From Arctopsyche grandis (Eukaryota > Arthropoda > Insecta > Trichoptera > Hydropsychidae), in the NCBI RefSeq assembly GCF_051622035.1, contig NC_135357.1, positions 20,946,256 to 21,010,255 on the forward strand: 64,000 nt of DNA. The letters run 5' to 3'. How positions within the stretch are numbered: position 1 is the first letter of the stretch; the number at the start of each line of letters is the position of its first letter. The notes below the pieces were generated by a model. It saw only the letters and a program-made list of their open reading frames with translations. It searched no databases and had not been told where the DNA came from. A program made the position numbers and the translations under genes. This document shows positions 10,179 to 22,923 of the stretch, piece by piece.

Positions 10179-13100
10179 ATGAAGGAGAAAAGTAAAAATG
10201 CTGCTCGTTCTCGAAGGGAAAAGGAGAATGCTGAATTTGTTGAACTTGGTCGCTTGTTGCCGTTGCCGGCAGCCATTACAGCGCAACTGGACAAAGCATC
10301 GGTCATCAGATTGTCAACAAGTTATCTCCGTCTTCGACAACTCTTCCCAGATGGTACTTATGCTCATTTGGTTTTTAACACAATAATACATTATGACACG
10401 TAAAATAAATCATAATGAAACAAAACATAAAAGCGATATATACGACCGGAAATGGTACCTCCCCTTAATTATCTTCATAACATCTCTTTTCATCTTCTAA
10501 GCCGTTCTATAGATTGATTTGAACCTTTTTCACAATATAATAATGAATTTTTAGACAGTGACAATGTTTTTAAATATTTTTTCCCAACGGAATACAGTAC
10601 TTTTACTCTTGATTTTCGAAGCTTTTTATGTTTTTTTTCCGAAAGCGTTCATTAAATGTGTGATTAATTTACATTTACACTTTTAATAAGATGCTAGATC
10701 AATATTTTTGTAACATTGGAATAAGTACATAGTTTGCGTTCTATTCAAATTTGTATGTTCACAGGTTTGGGAGATGCGTGGGGCGCTGCTCCACCCCCCA
10801 GAGGCCCCAGAGATTTAGCCATTAGAGAACTAGGTTCACATCTACTTCAAACTTTAGACGGTTTTATATTTGTGGTAGCACCCGACGGTAAGATCATGTA
10901 CATTTCAGAAACGGCGAGCGTTCATCTTGGACTCAGTCAGGTAATAGCATCACATGTAACATATTGCTTATGAAATGCATATTTAGATTAAACACACTTA
11001 ATTTTAAATTCGACTGTTTTAGGTTGAGTTGACCGGAAATTCCATATATGAATACATACATCCATCTGATCACGACGAGATGTCAGCGGTTCTTTCTGGC
11101 GATCCAGCTAGCTTAGATGGAGTCAGAAGTGTTCACGTACCTCCTCAGAATCTTCACGTTCAACACAATCCTCATTCGACGCCTAGATGTTTCGACTTTG
11201 AATATGAGAGAGCATTTTTCGTTAGGATGAAGTGTGTTTTGGCGAAGAGAAATGCTGGCCTCACAACGTCCGGATATAAGGTGAGTTGAAAACAGTTTCA
11301 AAACCACTGAATTCGGGATGTGTCGAAAACTAATGCGAGTGCATAATCCAGGGGATACGTTCTTGAGCACACGCGCTACTGTGGGTTAAAAAAGCTATCG
11401 AATTTCTGCGCGTGTACGCAAGTTGAGTAAGCCAGAGATGTTCGACCGTTTTTTTTTTTTGATTTACACATATTTGTATATAATGTTGCTAAATATGTTT
11501 ATTAAAGTCGAAGATTGAAAACAATAGTTCTAAAGTCTAATATTATTCGTATTAAAACTGACTTTAATGTTACAAAATCAGTGAGTAATAAAATTTTTAC
11601 TAAATCTGTCACTTTAATTTCAGCATTCAATTTTACCGTGGAATATTTTATACTGTAATTTATTTTTTTAAATGAATGCGAATAATATTATTTTTAATTA
11701 ACTGTATCGTTACATGAAAAAACGTAGATAAAGTAATTATGCAACTGCACGGATCTAGTGTGATAAAAGTGCATAGGCATTAAAATTGTATGCCCGAACT
11801 AGGGATTGCAATTTGCCCTCAAATTTCATTTAGCGGTAAACGGTAAACAATTCATGTATTAGAAACTGTGTGTGTTTACTAAAAACGTTTAAATCAAATC
11901 ATAAATAATTAAAAATAAATTTCAGGTGAATAAAGTCCATTCATAATAGTTTTACTTTATATATGTACGTAGTAACAATAGATGAAGTTTTGTGATCATA
12001 CGAAAATTCGAACTCGAGATTTTGACTGATTCGAACTCAGAATCGATCACTGACCTCTTTTTCATGATCTAGAAAAAATTGTGTGTGTGTGTGTGTGTAT
12101 GTGTATTTTGGGATTTATTGAACACCATTAGTCCTATCGAACTGAATCTTAGTATCGGTTACTGAAATTTTTATCGACAAGACGTAAATTTTTTTCAGAT
12201 TTTTAAGTTGACCGGAAATGGTACCTCCCCTTATAGTTGTCCTCTTTTTTGATGTTTTGACCAATCATATTCATTTATTTAAATTTTGGATCATAATTGA
12301 AACAACCGTCTGGTCGCATTAACTACGATTTAGTTAGTATGTGTTGCTACTTTTTAGTAAGCATCAGCGTAGCCACTCTTACATACGTATGTATCTTTTT
12401 GGACATTTAATTAATAAAATGAAATTTTATTTTTTAGTATTTCTTAAGCCAAAATAAGATATCACACACATAATACTTAAGTGAGGGCTTAGTCTTGATT
12501 TAATTGGGGGCTGAAAATTTTTCGGATGTTTGAGAAAGCCTAATTTATAATATGAGCTCGATGGGTCACTGTTCGAAGAAGAGAATCTTGAAAAGTTTTC
12601 ATATGTAGATAAATATATATTCATAATAGATTGACATTTTTGCTTGTGAGGAGTCAGGGTTTTTCAAATTGATCTTTATTGATTTTTTCATCTGAAAAAT
12701 TTTTAAATTTTGGTTCCTTATTTATTTGAATCGAAACCTTTTGCTCAAAGCCGACATGGAATCTTAAAACCCTTGAGTTTAATAGAATTTAGAATTCGTT
12801 ATGTTCAATTAGCATTAGCGCATGTTAAAAACACAATAATAGTTTAAATGGTTCTCGGCTAGATATATGCCTTTGACGGAATTGTAATGTAAAGCATTAT
12901 ACTTGCTGTCAACAATTGTGATTCAATATTGCAATATTGAATAATCAATTAATTAAAAAAAAATTCAAAACTTATGGAAGGGTACGAAAATTTTGGATTT
13001 TTCACGAGAGGGAGCGCTACGTTTTTGGTTTTCACGAAAGGGAGCGGTGCTCCCGTCCATTTTGAGCCCTGCATATGGGTAGTTTTCAAGTGAGTCGGTT

Positions 13101-16100
13101 TCAAGTGTTATTCTTTTGATTAGTGAACCAGTACACTTTCTACATAATGCATATTCTATGAAGTCAATTTGCATAGTTGCACTTTGTGAATGAATTAATT
13201 TAATAGTTAATTAACAGTGCCGAGTGAGCCGTTGTAGTTCAAGGGCTCACGACTCATGCGATATGACTATACATATGTGAATATTCCACTTTGTATATTG
13301 AATCGATGGTACCAAAATATAAAGTATTTGTTTCATTTTGTTGCAGGTGATTCACTGTTCGGGATACTTGAAAGCTCGTCACGGTGGTGGAGGTGGTCTT
13401 CGGCTCTTGGGCTTGGTGGCCGTGGGGCACTCTTTGCCTCCATCCGCCGTCACCGAATTGAAGCTGCATCAGAACATGTTCATGTTCAGAGCTAGTTTAG
13501 ACATGAGACTGATATTTTTGGATGCCAGGTGAATATACATATCATATTTTCGGATGAAGAATTGTGTCACAGACCAATGTTAACAACTTAACATCCACTG
13601 TTTCCATCGATCATTGTTCAATTTTAAAAAGCTTATTTGTTCATAATTTACATATGTCACCATTATCAGTTTTCAATGTTTCATATGTTACGGGGCCAAG
13701 TTTTTGCAATGGATTATCTTTATTTAAATACCTTGAAATTCTGCCACTGTACGTACATACATAATTATAATGAGTCATGTAATATTCAATTTATTAGTAT
13801 GTATGTATCTACATATATATCAGGTCAGTCCATAAGTTCGTGCGCATTTTCAACATGCACGGGACTCGCGATGACTCATTACTAAACCAAAAAGATTTCG
13901 AACCTGTCAAAATTCGTCATCGCTTGACTAATGTATTAGTCAGTCTGTCACCAATTTTCGTAGACATCGGACGCATATTAGTATCCATAAAAATGAATAT
14001 CGATAATAATCAATACAAATGTGCTGTTTTATACTTTTTATTTTCGTGTGGCGAATCTGCCAGATCTGCAGCGATAAAAATTAATAGTGTACATGGTGAA
14101 AATACTATCAGTGTAAGGACTGCCCAGAAATAGTTTAAAAAGTTGGTAAAAGCAGAATTTATGATGAATCCCGTTCAGGACGTCCTGTTAATTTTGATAA
14201 CGATTTCTTAAAAATCTTGTGGAGTCAGAGCCACAATTAACAGTGGATCAGAGAAAGGATGGATTCATCTCATGGAACAGTCTTTCGTCATTTTTCATTT
14301 AAACATTTCCTGTCCGTCATTTCACTATTTAAAAAAAAATCCTGAAAATGCGCTCGAACTCATGGACTGACCTGATAGATATGTAAAAATCAATGTTTGT
14401 CTGTCACGTATGCGTTCCTATACCATTCAACCGATTGCGATGAAACTTACAGGAGTTATTGCGTGTATGTCCGTGATGGTTTCTGTAAAAAAATCGCCCA
14501 AAAACCGGAACAGGAACGGGAAAAACGGGAATGAGTGGCATTGCAACTCAATAATTTCAAATGCTTTCGCGTCGCCACCTGGGTTGTTAGGGTAAAATAA
14601 ACAAACAATTGCATAATTTCAAATGTGTTCGCCACCTGCGTCTTTCAGACAAACGGGAACAGGAACAGGACCGGGAACGGGAATTGCATGCGTTATTGTG
14701 GCTGCAATGCAACGCATGTCGGGTTCAGCTAGTTACATATAATATTTCGAATGTATGTATGTAGTTTTTTAGTATATTATATGTACATACTTATTGCATT
14801 AGTGTTGGTACAACAGTGTCAAATCTCCAGAGAAGAAGTATGTAACATGAGCTGGGGGTCAAAGGTATTCACTCTGAGGGCAAACTCATAAAAACGAAAC
14901 AATAATAAATAAAAAAATAAAAAAAGGTACGCGTCTGGGCGAGACAAGCCGTGAAACAAACTGAAATAAAAAAATGCGCCAAAAAGCGTTAAATAGTGAA
15001 CAGCTGGTTTCTTGGAAAAGAAATCCGAGACACAACTCAATTCAATGGCAATACATTACTAGAAACAAATTAATATTATCTTATTACATAGATTAAGTTC
15101 TGTGATTCAATTTCTTTTAAAAAAATGTTTCTTTTAATAGTTTTAAATGTTACAGTAATAAAATCATTTTTTTCGATAATAAAATTTTCAGCATGACATG
15201 CTTTGCTACTATAATTCTCCCCTTTATGTACACTCATAATCATAACAAGTTCTAAGAAAATTAATTAGAAATATGTATTTTGAAATAAAGATTTAGTATG
15301 ACATAAAATTTATATGTCGCTGTCTTAATTTAAATTGTTTTGTTTTTTGTTTTTTTTTTACACTTTAAAAATCACCTTACATGTTCCGGTCGTCCTGCTT
15401 TCATGCTTGACTAAAATTCACTATTTATACCGTAATAAAAGGAACCTTTTGTTCACTATACAGAGACCGACAGGCACTCGGGATTGACTTTTATCGCTAT
15501 TCGATGTGACGAGCGCAGAATACATTTTCATATTCATAATTAGACGCGTCCAAATGCTATAGAAAATACAACTAGTATAAGCTTTAGTATGTAATTGAAA
15601 AGAGACTATTCAACTACATGATATGTACTCGTACATATGTATCTACCATCATACATATATACCCTCGATTATCCGGGCTAATGCTGGGAAGTACGGGACC
15701 GGATAATTAAAAAATACGAATAATCCGAACTATCAAATTTTAATATCGTTTCTATTGTTTGAGTGACTATATAAACGACATCTGCATCGAAATCCCGGAT
15801 CATTTGAATCGCGATCAAATCACTCGGATGTTTTCCCGATCCATAATTTTCAAATCATTTAAAATTTTCCATTAATTTCCACATTTCCAATATATTACTT
15901 GCCTCAATCTCTTCATAATTCGATAAAAATCTTTCTCCATGATCAAACCAGTGCTATTGGTTTTACTTTCTACCAAGCTTTCGCTATTCCGTATTTATCA
16001 CCCAATATACTCATTTTTTTCCAGAAGTTGATCAAGTCATCATCTTCCTCAGTAAAAGTTTTGAGACGATGAGCACGGCACAGCCGTTTCATTGATGATA

Positions 16101-19026
16101 TGAAATCTCGCTCCATATGTTGAATTGGACTTGTAACCTAAGGCTGTAAAAATTAGCTATCATAAGACTGAAAATCAAAATTTTTTGCGTGTTTATAAGA
16201 AATTATAAAACTAAATGAACATATGTATCTAACGAAAAAATCCTACCGATCAACGAATTATCCAAATATACTCATCATTACGAATTCTCATTCAAAAATA
16301 ATTAAATTTAAAGAAAAAAATTAATTAATTTCAAGCACGGATAATCCGCACCCGGATAATCGAGATAACACTGTACTCATGTATACATATTTAAATACAT
16401 AAGTACATGATTAATTTAAAATATGTTAAGAGAATCCATGGAAAAGAATACCCCATAAATGTAAAGATTTCTGTATCTATCGAGCTTATTTAATTTTCTA
16501 CTTGTTTAAAATGTATTTTATTTATTTTATAGTTTCATCATTACGAAAATTCAAGCGCAAAGATTTATTAATAGTTTTGAGAATGTGTGATATTCACTCA
16601 GGCTAGTTGATTTTTTATAACGAATACCAATATTGAACACGTGCTACGAAGGTTCAAATTACCAAAAAAAAAAGACTAACGTGTCACATTGCAATATTTA
16701 TATGTTATGAAGTATGCATTTCAATTTGGAATGGAATAATCAAGAAATTTTGATTGCTTACCTGTATAATTGAACAAAAATATCAGTTTTGTGAAAATTT
16801 ATTTGAAAACCTGTAAAATATGAAATATTAGTGTACCCAAATATTACTGTGAATAACAGAAATACTCATTGGAACTGGGCAAGTTTGTTTATATAATAAA
16901 ATCATTCGGTAATTCGATATAAGGGGTGGTTCGGCGTTTTATGCCGGTGGTATACAAAATATTTTTTTACAAGAAAAACATTTAGTGTCCTCCGTCACCC
17001 TCAATAAATTTGAACCCCTCAAGTGTTTCGTGACAGATTAGGCACGCGCGCTCAACTTCAAACATTTTTAACCCCTTGTCGGTTGCAGGGTGGCTGCGCT
17101 GACTGGCTACGAACCTCAGGATCTTATCGAAAAAACCCTGTACCACTACATCCACGGTATGGACATTCTTCACATGCGCTACGCACACTGTATCCGTAAG
17201 TGCAATCCTTCCAGTATTATATTTATGCATGCGCAATACCTGGGTCGATGTCCGTTCACATTTTTTTTTCTTTCCAGTACTTTCCAAAGGTCAAGTCACC
17301 TCTAAATACTATCGATTCCTGACAAAAGGTGGCGGCTGGGTGTGGATGCAGAGCTACGCAACCATCGTTCACAATTCGCGCAGTTCTAGACCGCACTGCA
17401 TCGTTTCTGTCAATTATGTCCTTAGGTATGCAAATTTGGTATTTTATATTAAACATAGTACATATCGTCGGTATACTGGCAGAAAACTTTAAGTCTAAAG
17501 TTGGATGTTTTGATATTGTTAAGTCAAAAAATTAATAATGATTTGGGTCACAAAATAAAAAGCTTCAAACTTTTTTTTTCCTCAAAACAATGATTAAACT
17601 TTTCCACTTTGGCTTTTTTTCCCAAAACCAACCAGCAGTTTTGGTTAAAAATTTGGACGTATTAAATGAGATAAAAATAAGAATTTTGGTTCGTTTTCTC
17701 TGGAAAATAGTACCTGACCATTCGTGTGACAACTAACGACGGAATTTATTTTGGTACAATTCGCTTAAAAATATTTACTTTATTGCTCTTTATCAATAAA
17801 TTAATAGGAATACGTATGCTCTTAATATGTTTTATATCCATAATTTCTATCTATTTCATACAGCTTTCTCCCAATATACCAACGATATATTCATATCTAA
17901 GCAATAAAGGCAACTTTATAAGTTACATACGTGTATTTCGAGCATGTTCTAGCGGTATAGTGACCTTGGGCATTCATGGCTGCTTATTAGTCTATCAACA
18001 TTAAAAATGAACTATTGTCTCATTCTTAGATACCATTTGAAATAGAATAGCCATCTCCTAGTCACATAACTATTGTATTCATTTACAGACCACAAAGACT
18101 ACTTATATATTTGTGTAAAAAGACTTCAGACTTATTTTGCTCTCATATCAAGTTATAAACCGATTATGCCTTAATGGTTTTAGATTTTTTTTTACTTTCA
18201 CCAGTCCACAGGTGTTAAAAGGTTGAAACCCACTTGCATATAAAGCAATTTTAATACCTATCCGAGATCATGAAAAACCTATTAATACATTTACAATATA
18301 TACTTACATATGTTGGGATTGAAATTACCATGATTAAACACAAAAAGTGTTTAATCATGATCACAGATTAAACACTTTTTCAATTTTATACAATCATATA
18401 TAGATTTTGTCGGTTATTGCAGTGAAATAGAATCTAAAGGCTTAGTCCTGGCTGCCGAGCAAGGATCTGCCACAAGTAGTCCACCGGAAGTTGTTCAGGA
18501 TGTGCAGACTTCCGGGACATGCGAACAGCCTTCGAGACCGAATCATAATCACCATATTCACACGCCATCGCACGTGGACAACTATGCCGATGGAGGAAAC
18601 GATAATTATCAACACCAACATCATCATTCCGTGTACCCGGAGTACATCGGTGTAGATCTACTGCAAGATTTAGCTAATCCCGGAAATCCAGAAGGAGGTT
18701 ACGATCTGTTCTATGGCGGAAGTTATGGGGCTGGTGAAGGTGGCGAACAACACAGCATTGCCAGCGTGGGTCAGCGTCCTTTTTCTGCTGGATCTTCGTC
18801 TTGCAGTTCGGCTGAAAGTGGCGACGGCTCCAGGCAGTATATGCCTACTTCCGGTGGACAGATGTATTGTCATGAAGACGGTGGTCAGTTTCAACCTCTT
18901 CAATGCTATGCACAACAGTCAGCTCCGCCACCACCACCACCACCACCGGCCTACACGAGTGTTATCGTCGCTACAACTCAGCAATACCAGCATCCTCATG
19001 CCATTAATGATGAATTTGTCCATTGA
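10179..19026 (+). CDS. sim: Single-minded (bHLH-PAS transcription factor), spliced
   Basis: bHLH-PAS factor that pairs with ARNT/Tango to activate midline genes in the nucleus. Coding exons: 10153-10353 (ATG at 10179), 10765-10940, 11023-11280, 13347-13528, 17089-17195, 17278-17425 and 18423-19026. All have AG/GT borders and the phases join without error, giving 549 residues from ATG 10179. The start [17 protein letters not shown] is the SIM basic region; helix-loop-helix continues through [20 protein letters not shown] carries [17 protein letters not shown] and [17 protein letters not shown] carries [15 protein letters not shown], then [13 protein letters not shown]. These match SIM, not Trachealess. 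The last exon is low-complexity: His/Gln runs, a Gly/Ser-rich part and eight prolines near the end (PPPPPPPP), shorter than the fly protein. The PAS linker around 13380 is shortened to a Gly run. Further 5' exons may exist. Confidence 0.95.
10443..10612 (+). repeat. Dispersed repeat R1, 3' part
   Basis: Starts at GACCGGAAATGGTACCTCCCC, which is shared with 8480 and 12208, and continues with a diverged version of the sequence that follows copy 1 (ending near CAGTACTTTTACTCTTG, compare GTAGTACTTTTACTTG at 8617). It occupies the intron between the bHLH and first PAS exons of sim. Confidence 0.55.
11950..12252 (+). repeat. Dispersed repeat R1, copy 2, with (GT)n
   Basis: Collinear with 8219-8516 through its full length with scattered substitutions. 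The GT microsatellite at about 12080-12098 is expanded relative to copy 1. It lies in the 2-kb sim intron between the exons ending at 11280 and starting at 13347. Confidence 0.7.
13820..14376 (+). mobile_element. Deleted mariner-family transposon
   Basis: Terminal inverted repeats start TCAGGTCAGTCCAT and end ATGGACTGACCTGA, flanked by TA duplications (13818-13819 and 14377-14378). The arms are about 30 bp. Inside, from about 13993, a frame reads like the mariner N-terminal helix-turn-helix ([19 protein letters not shown]..., then SVRTAQK and FKKL). The rest of the transposase, including the catalytic D,D residues, is gone: the element is 557 bp against roughly 1.3 kb for a full mariner. Non-autonomous, in the largest sim intron. 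Confidence 0.9.
14391..14732 (+). mobile_element. Non-autonomous Helitron
   Basis: Begins TCAATGTTTGTCTGTC after an A and ends GGGTTCAGCTAG before a T, matching the Helitron rule (5' TC, 3' CTRR, insertion between A and T). The interior has GGAACAGGAACGGG-type repeats and GCGTCGCCACCTG blocks and no coding sequence. It lies 14 bp from the mariner in the same sim intron. Confidence 0.72.
15662..16373 (-). mobile_element. pogo/Tigger-like transposon remnant
   Basis: Ends are inverted: CCCTCGATTATCCGGG on the left and CCCGGATAATCGAGATAACA with CTG on the right, flanked by TA. On the minus strand at about 16130-15890, broken frames read [19 protein letters not shown], then [15 protein letters not shown], then [10 protein letters not shown] and a VKPIALV-like end. 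These match the C-terminal DDE region of pogo/Tigger transposases (QPMDQGVI..KR, then the D(V/I)..AW block). Several stops and frame changes are present. It is a dead, internally deleted copy within a sim intron. Confidence 0.75.
18329..18359. repeat. Perfect hairpin in the last sim intron
   Basis: CATGATTAAACAC and its complement GTGTTTAATCATG flank a five-A loop, 64 bp upstream of the last exon's 5' border. A partial third copy of the arm (GATTAAACACTTTTT) follows. It might influence branch-point exposure, but that is a guess. Confidence 0.75.
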
Positions 19027-19672
19027 GCATGTCATATCAGTTTCGCGATGGTAAGCCATAAGGTGGATTTAGGCGTAAACGGTAATAATAGATTATCAAG
19101 CTATCGGAATCCTACCAATTTATGTATAATGCATAAAGGTGACCATTCGTACTGGTTTTACCAGTACAGTACTAGTATTTTCGGTATCTGCCTGTTAAGT
19201 CGTGAGACAAAACCAGAAGACTTTTTTATCTAATAGAACTTTAATTTATCAAATAGTACCTAATAAATTAATTGAATGATATCGTACAAAAAATATTGGA
19301 AAATTAGTCGAATAATTTCTCTGTTCACCAGGAACAAATGCATCTACCGAATGACTTTTTTATTTGATAAATAATATGTAGTCCAGTGATAAAACGTAAT
19401 TGAATGATGGAAATGTTTGCCAAATCACAAGTATAATTTTAACCAGGCTCGTGTAAAATTTTATTAGAGCATTAAATTAAATGAATTCATTTTAATTTTC
19501 ATCATAGTTTTCATCATAATATAAAAAAAAATCTAAATGGGGCGGCATCGACAGATTCGCACGTAGAACTGACGAACTCTTCGGGACGGGTCGATGACTT
19601 TTTTATCTTCATAAATGTGCATCTATGATTTTCTACTGTTCGTTTAAGTTCTAAATAATTGAAATATTAAAA

Positions 19673-19769
<97 letters not shown>

Positions 19770-20781
19770 GTCATGTTTTTGAGTTTGAAAAATTGGTCAC
19801 CTCAAATTAATGCAAAAGTAATATGCATCTGTTCTGATGAATATGGGCGTTTCATAAAATGACGTCAATATTATGATAAATGATTTTAAAACATACTCAA
19901 TGATATTTACAATTATGAAATGTGTAATCTACACATTATGTACATACATATACATATAATATGTAGATTAAAATCACTTTCAATTTTATTGACATATTTT
20001 TTATACAGATATAATATATTATTAATACAAATATAATATATTAAGTATTCGATATTTTTTGTGAGAAAAATTTGAACAGGTTAATGTTATATTGGTCAGT
20101 ATTTATTTAATTAAAATTATGAACTTTTCATTTCCTTCATCACAAACGTGCTTATTAAATGATTAAATGACACAAAACTTCAATGACACATATTTATTGT
20201 ATGGAGGAGTATATATTATGTATGTACGTACATACATATATGTATATATTTACCTCTCGTCTCACTAATTTAAATATCAAAATTATAGCTCCAGTATGGC
20301 ATGTAAAATCACAAATTTTTATTTGAAGTTAATACGAAAACAAAAATTTCGAATCTACATTTGAGATTCAATTGTTTTGTGTGTGTGTGTTTTTTTTAAT
20401 ATAATTTAATGAAAAATGGATTTGGCTTATATTTGAATCAGTATGAAATAACTGTTAACAATGAAATTAAAATTTTTAAATAAAAAAAACTATCAATTAT
20501 GATAGATCATCAATAGGCATTATGTTCCCTACCATCTACGGTAAAACAAATTAACTGCTTTGAATATTGTTAAATTTTTTGAAAGCTTTCAAAATACCTT
20601 ACTAATACATAAGTAATTAGACTGATTATTATTATAATTTTGTACAAAATTATCTTTACAGTCAGTATTATTTTATTTTAGATATAGTGTGTAAATATGT
20701 AATTTGTAAATATATTCACTGATGTGTTGTCATGTGAAGAATGAATAAATATTTTTAGAATACATGATTTAAGCATTGCAT
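19027..20781. other. sim 3' region and AT-rich DNA with (TA)n
   Basis: Follows the sim stop codon and probably includes its 3' UTR; the cleavage site could not be fixed. A pure (TA) tract of about 90 bp runs from 19677 to 19767. No other gene is seen. Confidence 0.6.
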
Positions 20782-20935
20782 ATCGTCGTCATACAAGTAA
20801 TAGTGTCCAACTGCATTTTTCGCGAAAATTTGCTAAATAATCATCTGACATATGTATGTATCTGCTTTTAAGATGATTATTTAGCGCATTTTAACGATAA
20901 ATACAATTGGACACTTTTACTCGTATGACGACGAT
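20782..20935. mobile_element. Foldback MITE-like element
   Basis: Left arm begins ATCGTCGTCATACAAGTAAT and contains GTGTCCAACTG and GCTAAATAATCATCT; the right arm is the near-complement and ends TCGTATGACGACGAT. The arms are about 65 bp around a short centre containing CATATGTATG. No coding sequence. The superfamily is not known. Confidence 0.72.
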
Positions 20936-22677
20936 GTTATTTTAAGAATATATTTTTACCATATTATACACATCTGTTGACTTTTAAGTTTGTTGTATTT
21001 AGGGATATGTCATGTTAATGTATGGCATGGATTTTAATATATTTTTATTTTTATTAATATTAGGTTCAAAATTTCAAATTGTTGGAATCAATAATTTTTT
21101 TACGTAATTGATTATTTAAATATTGATATAAATATATTTATTTTTTAATATTATCTTTATACATATTTCAATAGGTATTTATTATAATTTGATTTCTTAC
21201 AAAATATCGTTTAGAAACGATTTTAAAAGTACACAATTATTCTTCTTGAACCGATTTTATAATTATAAAACGTATTTAATTTGACTCTCATGGTAACCAA
21301 AGATGTATCTATTATCTTAATGGACTGTACGTATGAACAAATATGTAACAATTAAATTATGCCTACTTTCATATTAATAAATTATGATTTTTAATTAATA
21401 ATATTATTGACTTTTATTATATTTATGATAATTGACATACTCATACCATATATGTACATATATTATACACAAAACTTTTTAGGGTATCCTTGCATTTCAA
21501 CGCTCAAATAATAATAAAGCATATAAATTGAAATTCAGCATGCTTCATCCAAAGGTGAGTGTGAATCAAATTTCAGATATTGTCAATCTTTTGTTTAAAA
21601 ACACTCATCTACTTAGTATTAATTATGAAAAATCAAAATATAAAAAGTTATTTACAATATGTAACTGCAATATCAAAAATTATTTACCCACACTTTGATT
21701 TATTTTTCATCAAATTTATATTTACAAATTTGGACATATCTGTGTAGAAGTAATATGTAAACTCAAATTAATGTACCTGTATTTTTGTTTTTCATAATAT
21801 ATATTTGCAGGGGTGTAATTTTTATTAATAATGATTAAATAAATATGGAAATAATAGCGGATACTGAAATAAGGATGTTATTTATTATTATAGTGTTTTG
21901 GTTTGTCAATTATAGATTTAGTTTTGAGCCCCTGTCGGGGGGAGGGGGGGGGGGGTATCGAATCTCGGTTCCGCGAACAAAGAGCGAGAGGTCGTTCCGC
22001 GGATCGGAAACATTTTATTTTATGGTTTCAGCCCTTTTATCACCATTCTACGAATCGGACGACATTCAACACGTCAAACTGTCTCATTGACAATATGATC
22101 CGTAAACTTTACGACCATCCGTCGATTCTCAAAACTCACGTTTTAAAAAAATCGAAAATAATTGAGGGGTAGGACATGATGCATGAACGACAGTTAGTCA
22201 ACGAGTCAGTGACAAAAGACGGCACGTGTCCAAAATGAATTTTATACAATGCGGAAGATTTTGCGCCAATTAAAGTATACTGATGTCCGGAAACAGATTG
22301 GGGTCACACACAATGGTTCAAGATTGCTTTGGCGTTCAATATGAGTAACTTCGCGTATATGAAGGGTAACTACGTGTACATTATTGGATGTATGACATTA
22401 TCTTGTTTTTTTTTCTCACTTTAAACTAATGTCTATTTAATTTTATTATTTTAACAAATGCGTCAATGATCTTTGTTGTTTGGTTGGGCTAATAATATTC
22501 ATGGTTTTAAACAAGAATTTCAAAAAAAATGTGATGGTAACGATAGCTTTGGTGATATGTTCTAAAAAAATATAAACAATCGCAAATTACTAAGCTTCGG
22601 AAAATGGTTTTATTTGTATTTACCTCTTACAATGATATCTTAAATCATAAAAAGTACAAATCAGATCCCCTACGAAA
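20936..22677. other. AT-rich intergenic DNA
   Basis: No gene recognised. A G-rich tract (GGGGGGAGGGGGGGGGGG) sits at about 21938-21955, followed by a 200-bp block of higher GC (to about 22340) with open reading in two frames but no motif I know. Confidence 0.5.
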
Positions 22678-22923
22678 CATCAATTCTCGTTAAATGAACT
22701 CTTTATTTTTATACTTGTCATAGGATCATCATAGTAATCATTCCAGAAACATTTTCCAATATCTCTACTATGTTTCGACAAATCAAAACTTTTGATTCAA
22801 TATTTATTTACTGATTATTAATCTTATTCTAAAACTATTATAAAACTTTTCATGTTATTCAAAATTGATGACAAATTATATTCAAGTATAGAAACAAAGA
22901 GTTCATTTAACGAGAATTGATGA
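22678..22923. mobile_element. MITE with 26-bp inverted ends
   Basis: CATCAATTCTCGTTAAATGA at the left and its exact complement TCATTTAACGAGAATTGATG at the right, with the match continuing inward to ACTCTTT. Total length 246 bp, AT-rich and non-coding. No clear target duplication was seen, so the superfamily stays open. Confidence 0.7.

Noticed and set aside
16982-17287. 101-codon minus-strand reading frame with two cysteines
   Set aside because: It overlaps the antisense of a well-supported sim PAS exon.
10179-19026. Trachealess or NPAS1/3 instead of Single-minded
   Set aside because: The basic region [17 protein letters not shown], the segment DGLGDAWG and the block [15 protein letters not shown] are those of SIM proteins; Trachealess differs at each point.
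19677-19767. (TA)n as an origin or regulatory element
   Set aside because: Plain dinucleotide microsatellite; nothing else supports a function.
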